Assembly: GCA_964496475.1 (NCBI GenBank)
Contig: CAZBZS010000051.1
Coordinates: forward strand, 1 to 17,783
DNA length: 17,783 nt
Direction of reading: 5' to 3'
DNA from: JASLPR01 sp964496475
Lineage (GTDB): Bacteria > Chloroflexota > UBA11872 > VXNJ01
Shown here: positions 14,073-17,783 of the stretch, one piece after another
Position numbering within the stretch: position 1 is the first letter of the stretch
How the letters are laid out: each line of letters opens with the position of its first letter
Made by a program: the position numbers and the translations under genes
Notes under the pieces: model-generated
Seen by the model: the letters and a program-made list of their open reading frames with translations, nothing else
What the model was told of the DNA's origin: nothing
Databases searched by the model: none

Positions 14073-14793
14073 GGGGACCGCCCCCGGCCGGGCGATCGTG
14101 CCAGCGATCCGCAATGTACTGGGCGAGTTCGAGGTCGGCCGGGGTGGTGAGTTTGACGTTGAGCTCGGAGCCTTGAAAGACGCGGGTTTCGTGGCCGGCG
14201 GCGTGCAGGACGGAGGCTTCGTCAGTGAATTCGGAAAAGCGGAATTGCATTTCTTCATAGGACCGTAGGAGGGTGTCGAAGCGGCTGATCTGGGGGGTCT
14301 GGGCGAGCCAGACGGTGGTGCGGGGCGGGGCGCCGACGATGCGGTGCTCGTCGTCGCAGAGCTTGATGGAGTCGGTCACCTGCACGGCGGCGATGGCGGC
14401 GCCCGCGCTACGGGCGGCCTCGAGGCCACGCTCGATAACCTCATCGCTTAGAAACGGACGGGCACCGTCGTGAATCAGCGCCCATTCGTATCCGTCTTCG
14501 GCGGCGCGCAGGCCGTTGAGAACCGAGTGGAAGCGGGTTTCGCCGCCGTCGCAAATCGCGATCAACCTAGTGGGCGGCGAGTCGTTGACTACGGCCTCGA
14601 TTTCGGTGCGGCGGTCGGGAGCCAGGACGAGGACGATTCCGTGGACCTCCGGGGAGGCGTCAAGGGCTCGCAGGGACCAACTGATGGCGGGGTCGCCAGC
14701 GAGGGGGTAGAGCAGCTTGTCGATGCCGTTCATGCGGATGCTGCTGCCGGCAGCGAGGACGATGGCGACGGTCCTGGGGTCATCCGGCGGCAA
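14065..14793 (-). CDS. ispD: 2-C-methyl-D-erythritol 4-phosphate cytidylyltransferase
   Basis: IspD transfers CMP from CTP to MEP, the third step of the MEP isoprenoid pathway. The frame stays open to 14961, but that extra part is the antisense-free shadow of radA in another frame. TTG at 14793-14791 is the nearest in-frame start before the conserved TVAIVLAAGSSIRM motif and gives 242 residues, normal for IspD. Motifs visible are LAAGSSIRMNGIDKLL (Lys26), GGETRFHSVLNGL, LIHDGARPF, QTPQ and FTDEASVLHAAG. The gene overlaps the end of radA by 14 bases and the start of ispF by 8. It has no good Shine-Dalgarno of its own, so translation is probably coupled to radA. Confidence 0.95.
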   Translation of the reverse strand: MPPDDPRTVAIVLAAGSSIRMNGIDKLLYPLAGDPAISWSLRALDASPEVHGIVLVLAPDRRTEIEAVVNDSPPTRLIAICDGGETRFHSVLNGLRAAEDGYEWALIHDGARPFLSDEVIERGLEAARSAGAAIAAVQVTDSIKLCDDEHRIVGAPPRTTVWLAQTPQISRFDTLLRSYEEMQFRFSEFTDEASVLHAAGHETRVFQGSELNVKLTTPADLELAQYIADRWHDRPAGGGPRG

Positions 14794-16135
14794 TGCCGGC
14801 CCCCAGGGCGAGTCGAAGATTGTCGACGGGGACGGCGGCGTGCCAGTCGGCGGCAGCGGCGGCGGGGGCGAGGCAGCGACCGAACTCCATGCGGGTAGCC
14901 TCTTCGAGGCGCATCGCCGCCTGGGATACGGAGCGGATTTCCCCAGCGAGGCCAATTTCACCGAAGGCTGCAGTGCCGTTTTGCACGGGCCGGTTCCAGA
15001 GGCTGGACGCGATGGCCAGGGCGACGGGCAGATCGGCGGCGGGCTCGGCGAGACTCAGTCCGCCGACGACGTTCACGTAAATGTCCTGGTCTTGCAGGCG
15101 AATTCCGGCACGGCGATCGAGCACGGCGACCATCATTGTAAGGCGGTTGGAGTCGAAACCACTGGCCACCCTCTTGGGAAGTGAGTACACGGTGCGATTG
15201 ACGAGGGCTTGCACTTCGACCATGAGGGCGCGGGTACCCTCCATGGCAACGGCGACGGCGGAGCCGGGGACGGCCTCGCGGCGCTCGGCGAGGAAGGCGG
15301 CGGATGGGTTGGCCACCTCGGCGAGGCCGGTTTCGCTCATCTCCAGGACGGCGACTTCATGTGTGGGGCCGAAGCGATTCTTGACGCTGCGCAGGATGCG
15401 CCAGGCTGAATAGGGGTCGCCTTCGAGATAGAGAACGGCGTCCACGAGGTGTTCGAGAGTGCGCGGCCCGGCAATGTTTCCCTCTTTAGTGACATGCCCG
15501 GCGATGATCACGGGCACCCCGGACTCCTTCGCATATCGGAGTAGTTGCGAGGCGGCTTCGCGGACCTGGCTGACGCTGCCCGGGGCGGATGCGATGCCGT
15601 CGACCTGGGCGGTCTGGATGGAGTCGACGATGAGCAAGGCGGGCGGATGGGTGCGGGCGTGATCGAGAATTGCATCGACGGAGACTTCGGCTAGGAGGAG
15701 GAGATTGCAGCCGTCCAGATTCAGGCGGTCGGCCCGGAGCTTTATCTGGTGGGGAGATTCCTCGCCGGAGACGTAGAGGACAGGTCGGTCGGGGGTGGCG
15801 AGACCGCCGGAGATCTGAGTGAGGAGGGTAGATTTGCCGATGCCGGGATCGCCGCCGAGGAGGGCCAGGGAACCGGGGACGAGCCCGCCGCCGAGCACCC
15901 GCTCGACCTCGGGCAGGCCGAAGCGATCGCGGGGGTAGTCGGCGGCCTCGACGGCGTTCAGCGGGACGGGTTCGGGAGTGAGCAGGGAGTGTTGGGCGCG
16001 GGAACGCGGCTGCCGCCGGGTGGTTACTTCATCAAGCGAGTCCCACTCGCCGCATTCGGGGCAGCGACCAGCCCATTTTGGGGTGGAATTCCTGCACCCG
16101 CGGCAGACGTATGCCGTCGTCCGCCGCCGGGGCAA
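14780..16135 (-). CDS. radA: DNA repair protein RadA (Sms)
   Basis: RadA is a RecA-related helicase-like ATPase that drives branch migration of recombination intermediates. The 451 residues match the family. A four-cysteine zinc finger (Cys11, Cys14, Cys25, Cys28) starts the protein. The RecA-like core has Walker A GGDPGIGKS (94-102) and Walker B ALLIVDSIQT (about 166-175). The RadA-specific KNRFG motif is at 252-256. The C-terminal third is the Lon-protease-like domain (VNVVGGLSLAEPAADLPVALA), which lacks protease function in this family. The start is TTG at 16135-16133, three bases after the clpC stop. GGAG inside the clpC end, with an 8-base spacer, serves as Shine-Dalgarno. The clpC-radA adjacency is conserved in Firmicutes and other Gram-positive-type lineages. 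Confidence 0.97.
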   Translation of the reverse strand: MPRRRTTAYVCRGCRNSTPKWAGRCPECGEWDSLDEVTTRRQPRSRAQHSLLTPEPVPLNAVEAADYPRDRFGLPEVERVLGGGLVPGSLALLGGDPGIGKSTLLTQISGGLATPDRPVLYVSGEESPHQIKLRADRLNLDGCNLLLLAEVSVDAILDHARTHPPALLIVDSIQTAQVDGIASAPGSVSQVREAASQLLRYAKESGVPVIIAGHVTKEGNIAGPRTLEHLVDAVLYLEGDPYSAWRILRSVKNRFGPTHEVAVLEMSETGLAEVANPSAAFLAERREAVPGSAVAVAMEGTRALMVEVQALVNRTVYSLPKRVASGFDSNRLTMMVAVLDRRAGIRLQDQDIYVNVVGGLSLAEPAADLPVALAIASSLWNRPVQNGTAAFGEIGLAGEIRSVSQAAMRLEEATRMEFGRCLAPAAAAADWHAAVPVDNLRLALGAGIAAG

Positions 16136-16138
16136 CGG

Positions 16139-17783
16139 TTAGGCTCCGACGGGTTCGCGTGACCCGGCGCGCAGTTCGTCGCCGTCGCGCTCGATAGATA
16201 CTTTGTCGCCAGCGGCTAATTCACCGGCAAGGAGCTTCTCGGCGAGCGGGTCTTCGACCAAATCCTGGATGGCACGACGCAGAGGGCGGGCGCCGAAGTC
16301 CGGGTCGTAACCCTTCTCGGCGAGCAGGTCCATGGCGTCCTCGGTGATCTCCAGCTCGATTTCGTGCTCGGAGAGCCGTTCGCGGACGAGGTCGAGCTCG
16401 AGGTCCACGATCTTGTGGATGTCTTTCCGGGTCAGGGCGCGGAAGACGACGGTGGCGTCGATGCGGTTGAGGAATTCCGGCCGGAAGGCCTTTTTCAGCT
16501 CGCCGGTGACCTTGCCGCTCATGCGCTTGTACTCGTCTTCTTCGGCAAGTTCGCCTCCGTCGCTGGCGATGAAGCCGATGCCGGAGGAACGCTTGATGAG
16601 CTGGGCGCCTATGTTGGAGGTCATGATGACGATGGTGTTGCGGAAATCAACGGTGCGCCCGTGGGTGTCGGTGAGGCGGCCGTCTTCCATCAATTGGAGG
16701 AGGACGTTGAAGACGTCGGGGTGGGCCTTCTCGATTTCGTCGAGCAGGATGACCGAGTAGGGGCGTCGCCGAACGGCCTCGGTAAGCTGGCCGGCGTCTT
16801 CGTAACCAACGTATCCGGGGGGTGCCCCGACCAGGCGGGAGACCGAGTGGCGCTCCATGTATTCGGACATGTCGATGCGGACGAGAGAATCCTGACTGCC
16901 AAACATGAACTCGGCGAGGGCGCGGGCCAGCAGAGTCTTTCCGACGCCGGTGGGACCGAGGAATATGAAACTGCCGATCGGCCGCTTGGGGTCCTTCAGG
17001 CCGGCCCGGGCGCGGCGGACGGCCTTGGACAGGGTCCCGATGGCTTCGTTCTGGCTCACGACTGTCTTGTGGAGCTCTTCCTCCATCTGGAGGAGGCGTT
17101 GTGATTCCTCCTCGGCGATGCGGGAGACGGGTATGCCGGTCCAGACAGAAACGACGGAGAGGACATCGTCCTCGGTCACTTCGGGGATGGTGTCCCGGCG
17201 GGACTCAGCCCAGTCGGTTTCCAGCTGCTCGGCGCGGGCGCGGGAGGCGCGCTCCTGAGCCCGTAACTCGTCGGCGGTCTCGAAGTCGCTTTCAGCGATG
17301 GCCGCGTCTTTGCGGCTGACGATCTCTTCGATCTCCGCGATGAGTTCGCGCAGTTCCTGTGGAGTGGAGCCAGCGCGAATCTTGACCTTGGCGGAGGATT
17401 CGTCGATAACATCAATAGCCTTGTCGGGTAGAAATCGATCGGTGACGTAGCGGCCGGCCATCTCGGCGGCGAGCTTGATTGCTTCGTCGGTGATTTTTAC
17501 TTTGTGGTGATCCTCGTAACGCTCCCGCACGCCCCTGAGGATTTCGATTGACTCCTCGATGGTGGGTTCGCCTACCTTGACCGGCTGGAACCGGCGTTCG
17601 AGGGCGGCGTCTTTTTCGATGTGCTTGCGGTATTCGTCGGCGGTGGTGGCGCCGATGGCCTGGAGCTCACCGCGGGCGAGGGCCGGTTTCAGGATGTTGG
17701 CGGCGTCGACGGCGCCCTCGGCGGCGCCGGCGCCGACTAGGGTGTGGAGCTCGTCGATGAAGATAATGACGTTCTCGGACTGG
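16139..17783 (-). CDS. clpC: ATP-dependent Clp protease ATPase subunit ClpC, C-terminal part (5' end outside window)
   Basis: ClpC is an AAA+ unfoldase that feeds proteins to ClpP. About 547 residues are visible and the frame runs off the window edge. The GTG at 17530 is internal. At the left of the fragment is the Walker B of the first AAA domain (VIIFIDELHTLVGAG). The UVR-type middle region (IVSRKDAAIAESDFETADEL) marks ClpC rather than ClpA or ClpB. The second AAA domain shows Walker A GPTGVGKT, the pore segment GAPPGYVGYEDAGQLTE, Walker B VILLDEIEKAHPDVFNVLLQ, sensor IMTSNIG and the arginine-finger region FRPEFLNRID. The C-terminus ends DGDELRAGSREPVGA. The N-terminal domain and first Walker A are beyond the window. 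Identification is certain. Confidence 0.97.
   Translation of the reverse strand, partial: QSENVIIFIDELHTLVGAGAAEGAVDAANILKPALARGELQAIGATTADEYRKHIEKDAALERRFQPVKVGEPTIEESIEILRGVRERYEDHHKVKITDEAIKLAAEMAGRYVTDRFLPDKAIDVIDESSAKVKIRAGSTPQELRELIAEIEEIVSRKDAAIAESDFETADELRAQERASRARAEQLETDWAESRRDTIPEVTEDDVLSVVSVWTGIPVSRIAEEESQRLLQMEEELHKTVVSQNEAIGTLSKAVRRARAGLKDPKRPIGSFIFLGPTGVGKTLLARALAEFMFGSQDSLVRIDMSEYMERHSVSRLVGAPPGYVGYEDAGQLTEAVRRRPYSVILLDEIEKAHPDVFNVLLQLMEDGRLTDTHGRTVDFRNTIVIMTSNIGAQLIKRSSGIGFIASDGGELAEEDEYKRMSGKVTGELKKAFRPEFLNRIDATVVFRALTRKDIHKIVDLELDLVRERLSEHEIELEITEDAMDLLAEKGYDPDFGARPLRRAIQDLVEDPLAEKLLAGELAAGDKVSIERDGDELRAGSREPVGA

Noticed and set aside
14073..14258. Upstream extension of ispF (62 extra codons)
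   Set aside because: It is ispD read in another frame, rich in Pro, Ser and Thr. IspF homology begins at the GTG at 14072.
14794..14961. Upstream extension of ispD into radA
   Set aside because: Low-complexity Pro/Ser sequence from radA in another frame. IspD homology starts just after TTG 14793.
3..17780. Defence system, CRISPR array, insertion sequence, prophage, tRNA or riboswitch
   Set aside because: Read on both strands, I found no repeat-spacer array, transposase, integrase, tRNA-like fold or att-like duplication. Nearly all bases belong to recognisable housekeeping genes.

Overview
The window is GC-rich chromosomal DNA packed with housekeeping genes. It looks like a Chloroflexota genome, possibly Dehalococcoidia/SAR202-like. 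That assignment is inferred from three things: the atp-murA-mreB and clpC-radA-ispD-ispF-cysS gene orders, a duplicated FtsX-type permease, and a lipoprotein with Chloroflexota-style 'GG..(F/W)G.P' repeats. It was not tested by phylogeny. The ten-N run at 987-996 shows that this is a scaffold, probably a metagenome or single-cell assembly.

Layout. Bases 1-5833 (+) carry the 3' part of atpA, then atpG (interrupted by the N gap), atpD, atpC, murA and an mreB/mbl-type gene. This joins ATP synthase to peptidoglycan precursor synthesis and the cell-shape cytoskeleton. folE (-, 5920-6483) lies convergent to mreB. A 225-base divergent spacer (6484-6708) leads to a 998-residue FtsX/MacB-type ABC permease (+) and a lipoprotein with a predicted beta-propeller (+, 9731-11719). 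From 11731 to the right edge everything is on the minus strand. Read 5'->3', this is clpC (partial), radA, ispD, ispF, cysS and folB, a shortened form of the Bacillus-type clpC-radA-...-ispD-ispF-...-cysS cluster. Several of these genes overlap or nearly touch.

Signals. Three genes with ATG starts and no Shine-Dalgarno (atpC, the ABC permease, folB) share the exact 9-mer GGTAGACTG, with TAGACT 5-9 bases before the ATG. This is what a -10 box driving leaderless mRNA would look like. Most other genes have a Shine-Dalgarno, and TTG/GTG starts are frequent. cysS appears to start at CTG.

Composition. The + strand is G-rich across genes of both orientations, so the skew follows the strand and not the gene. 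The lipoprotein gene breaks this pattern and is the best candidate for recent acquisition. I see no CRISPR array, insertion sequence, tRNA, rRNA, phage gene or recognisable defence system. The most interesting material is regulatory (leaderless promoters, CTG start) and a few catalytic-motif deviations (CysRS KMSKS, MreB phosphate-2).
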